A stretch of 64,000 nucleotides of DNA, from NCBI GenBank assembly GCA_041725935.1, contig JBGRQD010000008.1, forward strand, positions 1 to 64,000. Reading direction: 5' to 3'. Below, piece by piece: positions 17,959 through 26,022 of the stretch. The notes under the pieces were generated by a model that saw nothing but the letters and a program-made list of their open reading frames with translations, was not told the origin of the DNA and made no database searches. The DNA comes from Marivita sp041725935. GTDB taxonomy: Bacteria > Pseudomonadota > Alphaproteobacteria > Rhodobacterales > Rhodobacteraceae. Positions within the stretch are counted from its first letter, which is position 1, and each line of letters opens with the position of its first letter. Made by a program: the position numbers and the translations under genes.

Positions 17959-18227
17959 CAGATCGCACCCGATTGGATTAGGTCGAAAATCCGTTCGCTG
18001 AGACCGAAGAGCGTCATGTAGATCAGCGGGAGAGTGAGAGCGACGCACACGAAGATGGCCGCGAGCTTTGGTACGAAAGTCAGCGTCATCTCCTGAACCG
18101 AGGTCAGTGCCTGAAGAAGCGCGATACCCAAGCCCACCGCCATTGCGACGAACAGGGTCGGGCCGGAGGCGATCAGGATCACCCAGATCGACTCGACCAC
18201 GATTTCGCTGACATCCGCCGGTGACAT
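17958..18227 (-). CDS. fliQ: Flagellar export gate protein FliQ
   Basis: An 89-residue protein with two membrane hairpins. It has VESIWVILIASGPTLFVAMAVGLGIALLQALTSVQEMTLTFVPK, the FliQ/SpaQ signature. It starts 1 bp after fliE and overlaps the sltF start by one base. Confidence 0.94.
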   Translation of the reverse strand: MSPADVSEIVVESIWVILIASGPTLFVAMAVGLGIALLQALTSVQEMTLTFVPKLAAIFVCVALTLPLIYMTLFGLSERIFDLIQSGAI

Positions 18228-18228
18228 A

Positions 18229-18552
18229 TCAGACCGCCATCCTCAGGACTTCCTGATAGGCCTCAACCATGCGATCTCGAACCGCGACCGTAACCTTGAC
18301 CGCCGATTCCATCGCCATGGTCGCTTCGACCACCTGTTGCATCGGCATCGCACCGGCAAGGCCTGCAACGGCGGCCTGATCGCCCTGCCGCACTGTTTCG
18401 AGTGTCTGGAGCGCGGTCCGTTCCATGACATCGCCAAAGCTTTGCCGCGTCGCATTTTCACTTTGCGCGGGTGCGGCTGCGGGCAAGGCCTGGCTTGTTT
18501 TATATGCGCGTGAAACCGCGCCAGTGACAAAGCCGCTCGTGCTCTCGATCAT
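18229..18552 (-). CDS. fliE: MS-ring/rod junction protein FliE
   Basis: A 107-residue protein. The C-terminal half, AMPMQQVVEATMAMESAVKVTVAVRDRMVEAYQEVLRM, is the FliE motif; the N-terminal half is polar and variable. It links the MS-ring to the rod and is the first rod component exported. It lies between flgC and fliQ. Confidence 0.9.
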   Translation of the reverse strand: MIESTSGFVTGAVSRAYKTSQALPAAAPAQSENATRQSFGDVMERTALQTLETVRQGDQAAVAGLAGAMPMQQVVEATMAMESAVKVTVAVRDRMVEAYQEVLRMAV

Positions 18553-18557
18553 ATCTC

Positions 18558-18977
18558 TTACCCCAACATATCAAGCAGCTGGCCGCGCATCTTTCGGCCG
18601 GTTTCCATCATGTTGAGGTTGGCCTCGTAGGATCGGGCCGCCTCGCGCATGTTCGCCAACTCCAAGAGCGGATCAACATTGGGCGTCTTCACATAGCCCT
18701 CAGCATCCGCAGCCGGGTGGAACGGATCATGGCGCATCCGGAAGGGAGTTTGGTCTTCGATGACGGACCGGACCGAGACAAGCGTCGCGCCTGTTGGGTC
18801 GTCGATCATGTCGCCAAAGGTCACCACCCGTCGACGATAGGGATCGGACCCTTCGGTCGACCCCGTCGAATCCGCGTTCGCCATGTTTTCGGCGATGATC
18901 TGCAGCCGCTGGGATTGCGCTGTCAGGCCGGAAGCGGCCGTGCGGCCAAGTGCGCTCAGGATATCCATGGATTTCAT
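18558..18977 (-). CDS. flgC: Proximal rod protein FlgC
   Basis: A 139-residue protein. The N-terminus LTAQSQRLQIIAENMANADSTG, the middle DPYRRRVVTFGD and the C-terminus GYVKTPNVDPLLELANMREAARSYEANLNMMETGRKM are characteristic of FlgC. The ATG at 18977 overlaps the flgB stop (ATGA); ATG 18968 is also possible. Confidence 0.94.
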   Translation of the reverse strand: MKSMDILSALGRTAASGLTAQSQRLQIIAENMANADSTGSTEGSDPYRRRVVTFGDMIDDPTGATLVSVRSVIEDQTPFRMRHDPFHPAADAEGYVKTPNVDPLLELANMREAARSYEANLNMMETGRKMRGQLLDMLG

Positions 18978-19315
18978 CTCCGTCCGGATGCAAGGCCAAT
19001 CAGATCATGACCTTTTCTGTAGAGGCGAGAGGCTAGGTGGAACTGCCCGTTGATCTGGCTTGCGAGAATCGTTTGTTCTTCGAGAACCACGGTGTTGCCA
19101 TCCTTGCTGCCACCCCAGCTACTGGCTGCATCCTCGACCTTGACGGACTCGCTTCCGAATCGATTTCCTGTGAGGAAATCCTCGAATTTCTGCACGTCGC
19201 GCCCTGCGTAGCTTGGCGTATTGGCGTTTGCGATGTTTTCGGCGACGACCTTTTGTCGGGCTGAGAGCCACTCAAGCCGCTGGCTCGCCATCTGGAACAT
19301 GGAGATCTTGTTCAT
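18974..19315 (-). CDS. flgB: Proximal rod protein FlgB
   Basis: A 113-residue protein with RLEWLSARQKVVAENIANANTPSYAGRDVQKFEDFL, the FlgB signature, and a C-terminal helix LASQINGQFHLASRLYRKGHDLIGLAS. It is the first gene of the leftward flgB-flgC-fliE-fliQ-sltF-flhA-fliR-flhB operon, divergent from fliI across 72 bp. GAGG lies upstream of the ATG. Confidence 0.94.
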   Translation of the reverse strand: MNKISMFQMASQRLEWLSARQKVVAENIANANTPSYAGRDVQKFEDFLTGNRFGSESVKVEDAASSWGGSKDGNTVVLEEQTILASQINGQFHLASRLYRKGHDLIGLASGRR

Positions 19316-19330
19316 GGTGATACCTCACTC

Positions 19331-19339
19331 TTGCGAAAA
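19331..19339 (+). promoter_or_regulatory. TTGCGAAAA box between flgB and fliI
   Basis: An exact copy that ends 48 bp before the fliI ATG and lies 15 bp upstream of flgB. It is the only repeat-type signal in this short divergent region. Confidence 0.6.
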
Positions 19340-19387
19340 ACGGTACTCAGTGCTTTAAGCACAGAAACATCTGCAAAGGAAGCGTCA

Positions 19388-20749
19388 ATGAACGAGCGTA
19401 CGATTTTCTCAATGCTCAGGGCTCAGACCCGGCGAATTCCGGAAAGCGAGGTCTTCGGGACGGTCCTTTCATTGGGTGGTCTTCAGCTCGAGGTTGGGGG
19501 GCTGGGTGCTGCGGCGCGGATGGGCGCCCATGTCAAAGTGGCCAACAGGATCCGTGGCGAGATTGTCGCGGTCGATCGTGGTGTGGCGACTGTTCTGCCG
19601 TTCGGTACCTGGGAGGGCGTTGCGCTTGCCGACGAGGTGCGGCTGATCGGGGCGGATGGTGATCTTTATCCGGACCAAAGCTGGCTTGGTCGCGTTCTCG
19701 ATGCGTTTGGGCAGCCGCTTGATGATGCCGCGCTCTATGACGGTCCGCGATGCTATCCGCCGCGCGCAATTCCGCCGGACGCCTTTCAGCGCCGCGCGAC
19801 GGGACGAAAGCTCGAGACCGGGATCAAGGTAATAGACGCGTTCACACCCATCTGCCGTGGCCAGCGCCTTGGTGTCTTTGCCGGGTCGGGTGTAGGTAAA
19901 TCAACCCTCATGGCGATGCTGGCGCGCCAGGTCGATGCGGATGTCATCGTCATCGGACTTGTCGGTGAACGTGGCCGCGAGGTTCAGGATTTCATCTCTC
20001 GCGATCTTGGTCCTGAAGGTATGGCTCGGTCTGTGCTTGTCGTTGCGACCTCGGACCAGCCGCCTTTGACACGCCGTCAGGCTGCCTGGACCGCGACGGC
20101 CATCGCCGAGTACCTTCGCGATCAGGGCCTGCATGTCCTTCTGATGATGGACAGCGTGACCCGTTTCGCGATGGCGCAGCGCGAGATCGGCCTTGCTGCC
20201 GGCGAACCGCCGACAAGCCGTGGCTATACGCCAACCGTCTTCGCCGAACTGCCGCGATTGCTTGAACGGTCTGGGCCCGGACGGAACGTTGTCGGGCAGG
20301 GTGACATCACAGCGATTTACACCGTGTTGGTCGATGGCGACGATCACAATGAACCGATTGCCGATACCGTCAGGGGCATTCTTGACGGGCATATCATCCT
20401 TGACCGCAAGATTGCCGAGGGTGGGCGCTATCCGGCAATCGATATTGCGAAATCTGTTTCCCGCGCATTGCCGCATTGTCATGCCCCTGCGGAGCGCGCG
20501 ATCATGAGCACTGCCCGGCGTGCCTTGGCGCTGAATGCGGAGATGGAGGATCTCGTTCGGATCGGTGCCTACCGGTCCGGTGGCGATCCATGGACGGATT
20601 CTGCGATACGGTTTGCTTCCCTTGCCGATGGATTTCTGCGCCAAGGGACCAAGGACAGTCTGAGCGCCGATGAGACCTTCGCCGCGCTTTATGGACTGTT
20701 GGATGAGGCGGGTTTACCGCTCAGCCCAGAAGAGCTGGCCGCCGGATGA
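19388..20749 (+). CDS. fliI: Flagellum-specific export ATPase FliI
   Basis: About 453 residues. The Walker A loop GVFAGSGVGKST lies near residue 165, VIGLVGERGREVQDFI follows, and the Walker B region is LHVLLMMDSVTRFAMAQREIGLAAGEPP, all in the FliI/F1-beta pattern. It hydrolyses ATP to prepare substrates for export. ATG 19388 has AAGGAAG 5 bp upstream; the frame opens earlier at 19331 without a ribosome site. Its 3' end overlaps the convergent fliJ by 29 bp. Confidence 0.96.
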   Translation: MNERTIFSMLRAQTRRIPESEVFGTVLSLGGLQLEVGGLGAAARMGAHVKVANRIRGEIVAVDRGVATVLPFGTWEGVALADEVRLIGADGDLYPDQSWLGRVLDAFGQPLDDAALYDGPRCYPPRAIPPDAFQRRATGRKLETGIKVIDAFTPICRGQRLGVFAGSGVGKSTLMAMLARQVDADVIVIGLVGERGREVQDFISRDLGPEGMARSVLVVATSDQPPLTRRQAAWTATAIAEYLRDQGLHVLLMMDSVTRFAMAQREIGLAAGEPPTSRGYTPTVFAELPRLLERSGPGRNVVGQGDITAIYTVLVDGDDHNEPIADTVRGILDGHIILDRKIAEGGRYPAIDIAKSVSRALPHCHAPAERAIMSTARRALALNAEMEDLVRIGAYRSGGDPWTDSAIRFASLADGFLRQGTKDSLSADETFAALYGLLDEAGLPLSPEELAAG

Positions 20750-21170
20750 CAGAGCGTGCGCGGGCGTGATCCACCGTGCCGCGCTCATCTGCCTCTGATT
20801 GTTCCCGCCGCTGGTTGTCTTCGAGGGTCCGGGTAAGGATCGTATCTCTCAGCTGCTCGTTGCATCTGAGATCCCGCCACGCTTCGAGCACGTCTTCCCG
20901 CTTTGCCTCCACCGCCTTTTCGACACCTTCTTTCTCGGTCGACAGGCGGTCACGTTCCTTCCGCAGTGTCAGCAGAAACCGCGCAGTGTAGTGCATCGCT
21001 TCGGTCATCTCGACAGCGGTTTCCTCAGTCCGGCGCCGGTCAAGTTCCGCTTGTTGAGCCTCCAGTCCAGATGCCTGATCCTGCAGTGCAGCAAGGTCGG
21101 CTGCACGCAGGCTGAGCTCGCGGTCGTAAAGGCGGCCCAACATGGCCAAGGTTGCGAGGCGGCGCGTCAT
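20721..21170 (-). CDS. fliJ: FliJ-like coiled-coil export chaperone
   Basis: A 149-residue protein that is highly charged and helical, predicted coiled coil over ~25-125 (LAALQDQASGLEAQQAELDRRRTEE, then LTLRKERDRLSTEKEGVEKAVEAKREDVLEAWRDL). This suits FliJ, the stalk that connects FliI to FlhA. It is usually placed after fliI on the same strand; here it follows motA (ATGA overlap) and runs toward fliI. The FliJ assignment is by character and neighbourhood, with no catalytic motif to confirm it. Confidence 0.6.
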   Translation of the reverse strand: MTRRLATLAMLGRLYDRELSLRAADLAALQDQASGLEAQQAELDRRRTEETAVEMTEAMHYTARFLLTLRKERDRLSTEKEGVEKAVEAKREDVLEAWRDLRCNEQLRDTILTRTLEDNQRREQSEADERGTVDHARARSVIRRPALLG

Positions 21171-22030
21171 GCGGCAATCGAACGCTGCGCGGTCTCGGTT
21201 TCCTGGAAACTTGGGCGGTGATGCGGTGGGATAGCGCCGCGTCCGATCTCGACACAGATGTTGGCCGGATGGTTGTGAAGCATAGCGACCACCACGTCCC
21301 GGATCACGTAGGAAAAGGCAAGATCCTGTTCTTCGATGGCCTGCAGGCGTCCAACCACTGGAGACACGATGCAGTAGGCCAGGAAAACGCCGAGGAACGT
21401 TCCAACAAGGGCTCCTCCAAGCATCTTTCCAAGAACCGCCGGGGGTTGATCTACTGAAGACATGGTCTTGATGACGCCCAGGACTGCTGCGACGATTCCA
21501 ATCGCCGGCAACCCGTCGGCCACGACACCAAGCCCGTGAACCGGGATCATGTTCTCATGGTGTATCGCTTCGATTTTCTTGGTCAGCACGTCTTCCATCT
21601 GATGAGGGTCGTCAAAATTCATGCTGAGCATGCGGAACGCGTCCGCGATAAGACCTGTCGCCTCCTTATTCTTAAGGATTCGTGGATAACGCTGGAAGAT
21701 GCTCGATTCGCCCGGGTTCTCGATATGGCTTTCCAATGCGACGGCCCCCTTGCTGCGGTGAAGCCGGGCCAGTTCGAACATAAGGCCAAGAAGGTCATTA
21801 TAATCTTGCGAATTCCACCGCGGCCCAGTGAATGTACGCTTGAGACTAGCGAGAGTCATTTTCAGGTGTGAGCCTGAATTGGCGATGACGAAGGCCCCGA
21901 GCGAGGCGCCAACGATCATCATGCCTTCGAAGGGCAAAGCGTACAGCAGCACGTCGAATTTGCCGCCCGACAGGGCAAAACCGCCAAACACCAGCCCGAA
22001 GACCAAGACCAGTCCGATGAGGATCATCAT
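21167..22030 (-). CDS. motA: Flagellar stator protein MotA
   Basis: A 287-residue protein with four membrane segments. Segments 3-4 carry DGLPAIGIVAAVLGVIKTMSS and LVGTFLGVFLAYCIVSPVVGRL. The cytoplasmic loop has FQRYPRILKNKEATGLIADAFRMLSMNFDDPHQMEDVL. With MotB it forms the proton channel that drives rotation. motB is not in this window. GGAAGG precedes the ATG; the gene is cotranscribed with fliJ. Confidence 0.95.
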   Translation of the reverse strand: MMILIGLVLVFGLVFGGFALSGGKFDVLLYALPFEGMMIVGASLGAFVIANSGSHLKMTLASLKRTFTGPRWNSQDYNDLLGLMFELARLHRSKGAVALESHIENPGESSIFQRYPRILKNKEATGLIADAFRMLSMNFDDPHQMEDVLTKKIEAIHHENMIPVHGLGVVADGLPAIGIVAAVLGVIKTMSSVDQPPAVLGKMLGGALVGTFLGVFLAYCIVSPVVGRLQAIEEQDLAFSYVIRDVVVAMLHNHPANICVEIGRGAIPPHHRPSFQETETAQRSIAA

Positions 22031-22055
22031 GTCGGAAGCCTTCCATTACCTGACT

Positions 22056-22133
22056 TTGCGAAAACTACTTTAAGATTCACTTGATGGAAAGAGGGATTGC
22101 GAAAATAAAAACGATACCGTATGTTTTTCGCAA
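22056..22133. promoter_or_regulatory. Divergent motA / unknown gene region with three TTGCGAAAA boxes
   Basis: Exact boxes lie at 22056-22064 and 22097-22105 on the plus strand and at 22125-22133 on the minus strand. The last two form an inverted pair around the 19-nt spacer TAAAAACGATACCGTATGT. The 22097 box ends 55 bp before the rightward gene; the minus-strand box is 94 bp before motA. Confidence 0.6.
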
Positions 22134-22160
22134 ATCTGACACTGTACGGAGCCCGCCCTC

Positions 22161-23111
22161 ATGGAACCTGCGACCGCGACCTTTGTGCGTTTGTTGCTTG
22201 CAGAAGAATTCGTGCCGCCTTCAGGATGGCCCGAAGATGTCGGTGTTGCCGTTATTCGAACCAACGGTCCGGAAGTCGAGATCTTCCCGGTGCATCGGCA
22301 GGAAGGCCCGGCCGCATTGCTGCGTAGGATCGAAGAGTTTTCGGGAATCGCACTTGGTGCTGCGGCGGTCTACCCACCGGTCGAGGGGCATCCCGAATGT
22401 GATCTGCCGCAGAGCACCTTGCGCGATCTTGTGTCCGGGATCGAAAAATTCCTGGCCTCATCTCCCGACGTTGTGGAGGAGGCGGAAGACTTTGCCGTCA
22501 ATTTCGCCTTTGCCGCGGAAGAAGGAATCGATCTTTCAGGGGCTCTCACGCCTACCACGCATGCGCCACCGGCCGTATTGCCCGGCTATGTGCCTCTTAA
22601 GACTGGCGCTGCGGGCTTGCGCCCTTTTCCCAACGCAGTCCTGCGGATCGCCGAATCTGGAGAGGCGCTTGTGATCCTGAATCCCTCGTTGCCCTTGGGC
22701 GCCATCGCAACGCCAGAGATCCTTTTGCGCGATGATGGTATTGGGTTCGCGGTGTCCCGAGATGCGGTCATGCAGGGTCAGCACGAGCCCTATGCCTTGC
22801 AGCTTGCACCTGGCAGTCTGCCAAAGGCCCTTGAGCGACGGGTTTGCGACATCCCACTCGCGTGTTTCGCGCACGCAGACCACGTGCTCTTCACCCCGAT
22901 TCTTGCATTTGCCGTGCAGCCAGCCGTTTCGACTACGCCGGCTGGCGCAGCAATCTCAGATGCAAAGCCGTCAAGCTGGAGAATACAGCGCGCTGTTGGT
23001 GCAGTTGCGGGCGTTGCGCTCATTGCAGCGGTGGCCATGTTTTCGTCAGCGCCCACCCGCACGCTGCAGCCGGAGACACCTGTTGACGCTCTGCGCGCGG
23101 GATTGTTCTAG
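22161..23111 (+). CDS. Uncharacterised protein divergent from motA, C-terminal membrane anchor
   Basis: A 316-residue protein. Most of it (~1-260) is soluble, without motifs I recognise. A single hydrophobic segment near the end (VGAVAGVALIAAVAMFSSA, ~278-296) is followed by a short tail, so it may be tail-anchored with the bulk in the cytoplasm. GGAG lies 9 bp before the ATG. It shares a promoter region carrying three TTGCGAAAA boxes with motA, so a role in motility is inferred from context only. Confidence 0.7.
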   Translation: MEPATATFVRLLLAEEFVPPSGWPEDVGVAVIRTNGPEVEIFPVHRQEGPAALLRRIEEFSGIALGAAAVYPPVEGHPECDLPQSTLRDLVSGIEKFLASSPDVVEEAEDFAVNFAFAAEEGIDLSGALTPTTHAPPAVLPGYVPLKTGAAGLRPFPNAVLRIAESGEALVILNPSLPLGAIATPEILLRDDGIGFAVSRDAVMQGQHEPYALQLAPGSLPKALERRVCDIPLACFAHADHVLFTPILAFAVQPAVSTTPAGAAISDAKPSSWRIQRAVGAVAGVALIAAVAMFSSAPTRTLQPETPVDALRAGLF

Positions 23112-23480
23112 GGCATCTGTTGGTCCGCTCTTTGCCGTTCCATTTCACGAAGTCGATGGATTCTACGTTGTAGGCCGTGCCTTTAGCGCAGGCAAAAGCG
23201 CTCGTTCGATCCTTTTTGGTGCAGCCGCAACCGATCAAGTCTCACTTCAAGAAGTGTAGCGGCACCCTTCTGAACTGCAGACCAGGCGGAAACGACAACT
23301 CGTGGACGCCCTCGAACGTCCGTTTTTTAGGCATTCTGATATCTGGTCTTGTCGAAGGTGCCCGCCCGCGCGGCAAAATTTCGAGTTTAACAACTTTTTA
23401 CACAACTTCTGCGAACTCCAATCACAAATCTCATTTTAAACGGTCACTGAAAATCCTTAGTGTATTCAGGAGATACGTAA
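23112..23480. other. Gene-free interval
   Basis: 369 bp between two uncharacterised rightward genes. No open frame with a ribosome site and no strong hairpin is visible. The last ~100 bp are AT-rich (AGTTTAACAACTTTTTACAC and ACAAATCTCATTTTAAACGG) and probably hold the promoter for the next gene. The TTGCGAAAA box is absent. Confidence 0.5.
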
Positions 23481-24251
23481 GTGCTGACCAATGATTATCG
23501 AAAGATGCTTGAGTGCGATTCGACGAAACAGGGTCATACCTTTCCCGTAAGCAACGTGGATCACGTTATCCCCTTGTGGCTTGAGCTGCCCCGAGAAGGT
23601 GAAGCGCGGCCAACGACCCGTATCGGTGGTGACGTTCTGACCTCTGATACCGCCAATTGGTGCAAGGGAAAGTGGACGCTGCACCTCTTTTCCTTTGTGT
23701 CCGAAGCGCGCCAGGCGCAGCAGACGCTCGCCTCCGTCGGCTTATCCAAGGTATCCGAAGCAGGCGCGCGGGCTTCTGGAGAGGGCATCCTCCTTCTCCA
23801 GTTGGACGCAGAAGGCGCATTCGAATGTACAATTGTCGACCGTCGCCGCGTCAAGCAGACACCACCGCCAGTCGGCTCGTGGCAGGTAGCCGCTGAGATC
23901 GGGAACCTCGCTGCCTTGCATGTGCCCTGTCGTGCCAAACAGCGGGCAGAGGCCTTGTTTCGTCAATTTGAAGCCGAATTCGACAATCCTGAAGAGCGAG
24001 CAAAGGTGCTTGACCGCCTCGGAACTGGACCTCAGCAGCAAATGCTTGCCGGTCTCCGTCTCGATGAGGTGGTCGAGGCGGCCAACCGGCTGTTGGAGCC
24101 GATTGGAGCCGAGGTCGCCTGTTCGGATCGTCGGATCGGTGGCATCCTCGACTCGTTGATCACGACACTGCGGCCGACTCTCGACGGGATTGTCGAGCGG
24201 CTTGCGCATGATCTTGTCGTGGAGCTTGCCGACAGTGGTGGCATCGGCTGA
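23481..24251 (+). CDS. Uncharacterised soluble protein
   Basis: A 256-residue protein starting at GTG with AGGAG 9 bp upstream. There is no signal peptide or membrane segment. The N-terminal half is mixed beta-like (WTLHLFSFVSEARQAQQTL); the C-terminal half is helical and charged (KQRAEALFRQFEAEFDNPEERAKVLDRL, LDEVVEAANRLLEPIGAEV). No family recognised. It ends convergently with cheD at a hairpin. Its location between flagellar and che genes hints at, but does not show, a motility role. Confidence 0.65.
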   Translation: MLTNDYRKMLECDSTKQGHTFPVSNVDHVIPLWLELPREGEARPTTRIGGDVLTSDTANWCKGKWTLHLFSFVSEARQAQQTLASVGLSKVSEAGARASGEGILLLQLDAEGAFECTIVDRRRVKQTPPPVGSWQVAAEIGNLAALHVPCRAKQRAEALFRQFEAEFDNPEERAKVLDRLGTGPQQQMLAGLRLDEVVEAANRLLEPIGAEVACSDRRIGGILDSLITTLRPTLDGIVERLAHDLVVELADSGGIG

Positions 24252-24280
24252 ACAAAGCGCATTGATTTAGGTGAAATACT

Positions 24281-24306
24281 GTCCAGCGACGACACCGTCG
24301 CTGGAC
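24281..24306. terminator. Hairpin between the unknown gene and cheD
   Basis: A perfect 11-bp stem (GTCCAGCGACG / CGTCGCTGGAC) with loop ACAC lies in the convergent gap. No clear T-run follows on either strand, so it may act as a shared terminator or as an mRNA 3'-end stabiliser. Confidence 0.6.
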
Positions 24307-24340
24307 CACTCGCAAATTCGCCCACATCAGCGGTTCAACG

Positions 24341-24865
24341 TCAGAACAGCACAACATTCGGCTTTGGCGGTTCAGGCTGCGGTTTCCGACCTTCGTCAAA
24401 GTCACCTGGGACAATCATCTGGCGGGCCGTCCCGCTGGACGCGTGGAACAGGACCTTGCGGGCATTTACCCCCCCAAAGCTCTCTGCGATGCATGCAATC
24501 CCTTCCGCCAAAAGAAATTCCCGGGTGAAGCTTGCGTTGGCGTCGCCGATTGGGCTGAGGCGTTCGGTCATGTTCGCAGCACCGAAAGCCTTGGCAACAA
24601 GCGCTTTGCGGTCTGCTCCAAGACGGAGGAGCGCGTTGATCAGCTGCTCCATGGCGTGAACACCGTAGCGTTCCGAACGACCGCCAGAGGTGTCCTGACC
24701 CTGTGGCAAAAGAAAGTGGTTCATGCCTCCGACCCGCTCGTAGGGATCGTATAGGCAGACAGCGACACAGGACCCGAGGATCGTGGACAGCACCACGTTG
24801 GGTTCCCGCACAGCTAGGAATTCACCTTGGGTGACCGTGATTGTGCGACGAATATCTGGGATCAT
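24341..24865 (-). CDS. cheD: Chemoreceptor glutamine deamidase CheD
   Basis: About 174 residues. The catalytic pair is Cys33 in ILGSCVAVCLYDP and His50 in GGMNHFLLP, spaced as in known CheD enzymes. KAFGAANM and KVLFHASSGTARQMIV are further family blocks. It deamidates Gln residues of receptors to Glu and may interact with a CheY/CheC-type partner. ATG 24865 overlaps the cheB stop (ATGA); the longer frame to 24952 lies inside cheB. It is last in the che operon. Confidence 0.93.
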   Translation of the reverse strand: MIPDIRRTITVTQGEFLAVREPNVVLSTILGSCVAVCLYDPYERVGGMNHFLLPQGQDTSGGRSERYGVHAMEQLINALLRLGADRKALVAKAFGAANMTERLSPIGDANASFTREFLLAEGIACIAESFGGVNARKVLFHASSGTARQMIVPGDFDEGRKPQPEPPKPNVVLF

Positions 24866-25890
24866 TTGACGCTTCCAACCTGGCAGGCGTGCAAGACCGC
24901 GCTTGCGATGCTGGACAGCGCCAAACGGCTTTCCACTGCTCCGAGGTTCCAAGCCGCCTTTGGCATGCCGTAGACCAGCGACGTGGTCTCGTCCTGACCG
25001 ATGGTGGTTGCGCCAGCCCGACGCAATTCAAGCAATCCCTGCGCGCCGTCGCTGCCCATACCGGTGAGGATCACTGCGACGGCGCGGCTTGCCCATGGAA
25101 CGGCGGAGGTGAAAAGGGCATCGACCGAGGGCATATGGCCGGACACCGGCGTGCCTTGGCGGAGGTGACAACGCAGGGCGGAACCTGCGGCGATCCGGAG
25201 ATGTGCCTCGCCACCCGCGGCAACAGTGACCATGCCGCGGCGAAGTTCCATCCCGTCCCGAGGGGCCACCACTTTGGCGCGGCAGCGCTGTGACAAAAGC
25301 TGGATCAGGCTGCCGCTATAGCCACGACCGGTATGCTGAACGATAGCAGTCGGCGGGCAGTCTTCAGGGAAGTCACCGAGAATTTGCAGCAGCGCATCGA
25401 CGCCTCCGGTCGACGCGCCGAAAAGAATGAAGCGGTTGGTGGGTTCAGCTGGGCCTTGCTCTGCACCTGCGGATCGGCAGCGCTTGGACGCGATGTCTTC
25501 TGGGATGGTCCAGTCGATGGATGCCGCCATAACTTCGGCAAGCGCTTTTTCCGCCTGAGTCTGTGTCATCCCATGCAAAAGCACCGGCAGGTGACGGCTA
25601 TCCCGGACAAGCCCGTCCGCGTCGGCATCGGCATGAAGCCCCGCGATCTCGATCCAACGGCATCGCACCGTGCCGAATAGGTCATGCAGACGCTTGAAGT
25701 CACTGGAGGTTGCAAAACTCGGCCCAAGCACGGCGATGTCCGGACGCAAAGCTTCGATCATGCGTGTGGCCTCTGCGAGACTCGTCGCTTCTCCGATGAT
25801 TTCGACGGTCGGCAGCGCCACGAGGAGCCGTAAGATGACTGAACGAGAAAGCGGGCTCTTTGCGACGATGACGATCCGAGTGGCGCTCAT
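24862..25890 (-). CDS. cheB: CheB-type receptor methylesterase with a degenerate receiver domain
   Basis: A 342-residue protein. The C-terminal methylesterase domain is intact: Ser160 in FGASTGG, His186 in IVQHTGRGYSGSL, Asp281 in LTGMGSDGAQGL. The N-terminal receiver keeps the fold (RIVIVAKSPLSRSVILRLL) but the acidic pair is Ala10-Lys11 and the phospho-acceptor Asp56 is Gly (PDIAVLGPSF). It therefore probably cannot be switched on by CheA phosphorylation. AGGAG precedes the ATG; 132 bp with hairpins separate it from mcp. Confidence 0.92.
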   Translation of the reverse strand: MSATRIVIVAKSPLSRSVILRLLVALPTVEIIGEATSLAEATRMIEALRPDIAVLGPSFATSSDFKRLHDLFGTVRCRWIEIAGLHADADADGLVRDSRHLPVLLHGMTQTQAEKALAEVMAASIDWTIPEDIASKRCRSAGAEQGPAEPTNRFILFGASTGGVDALLQILGDFPEDCPPTAIVQHTGRGYSGSLIQLLSQRCRAKVVAPRDGMELRRGMVTVAAGGEAHLRIAAGSALRCHLRQGTPVSGHMPSVDALFTSAVPWASRAVAVILTGMGSDGAQGLLELRRAGATTIGQDETTSLVYGMPKAAWNLGAVESRLALSSIASAVLHACQVGSVK

Positions 25891-25906
25891 GGTCTTCTCC
25901 TGAAAA

Positions 25907-26010
25907 GCGGTGCCTGGGTCCAGACACCGCGTCAGTGGCCGTCACAGCCACCGAAATCTTTTTTGGTTCAATAGTGCCCACGCGGGATGCGGATCGCCCC
26001 CCGCGTGGGC
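25907..26010. promoter_or_regulatory. Hairpin cluster between mcp and cheB
   Basis: There are two good stem-loops. One is a perfect 11-bp stem, GCCCACGCGGG (25976-25986) with CCCGCGTGGGC (26000-26010), just after the mcp stop. The other is 25907-25930, GCGGTG/CACCGC plus CTGG/CCAG with one mismatch, which abuts the cheB ribosome site. Neither has a T-run in the minus direction. They could attenuate or process the long che transcript so that cheB and cheD are made at lower levels. Confidence 0.55.
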
Positions 26011-26022
26011 GGGGAGCCGGGA

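Noticed and set aside
19901..20644. 247-codon leftward frame within fliI
   Set aside because: Antisense shadow of the ATPase core.
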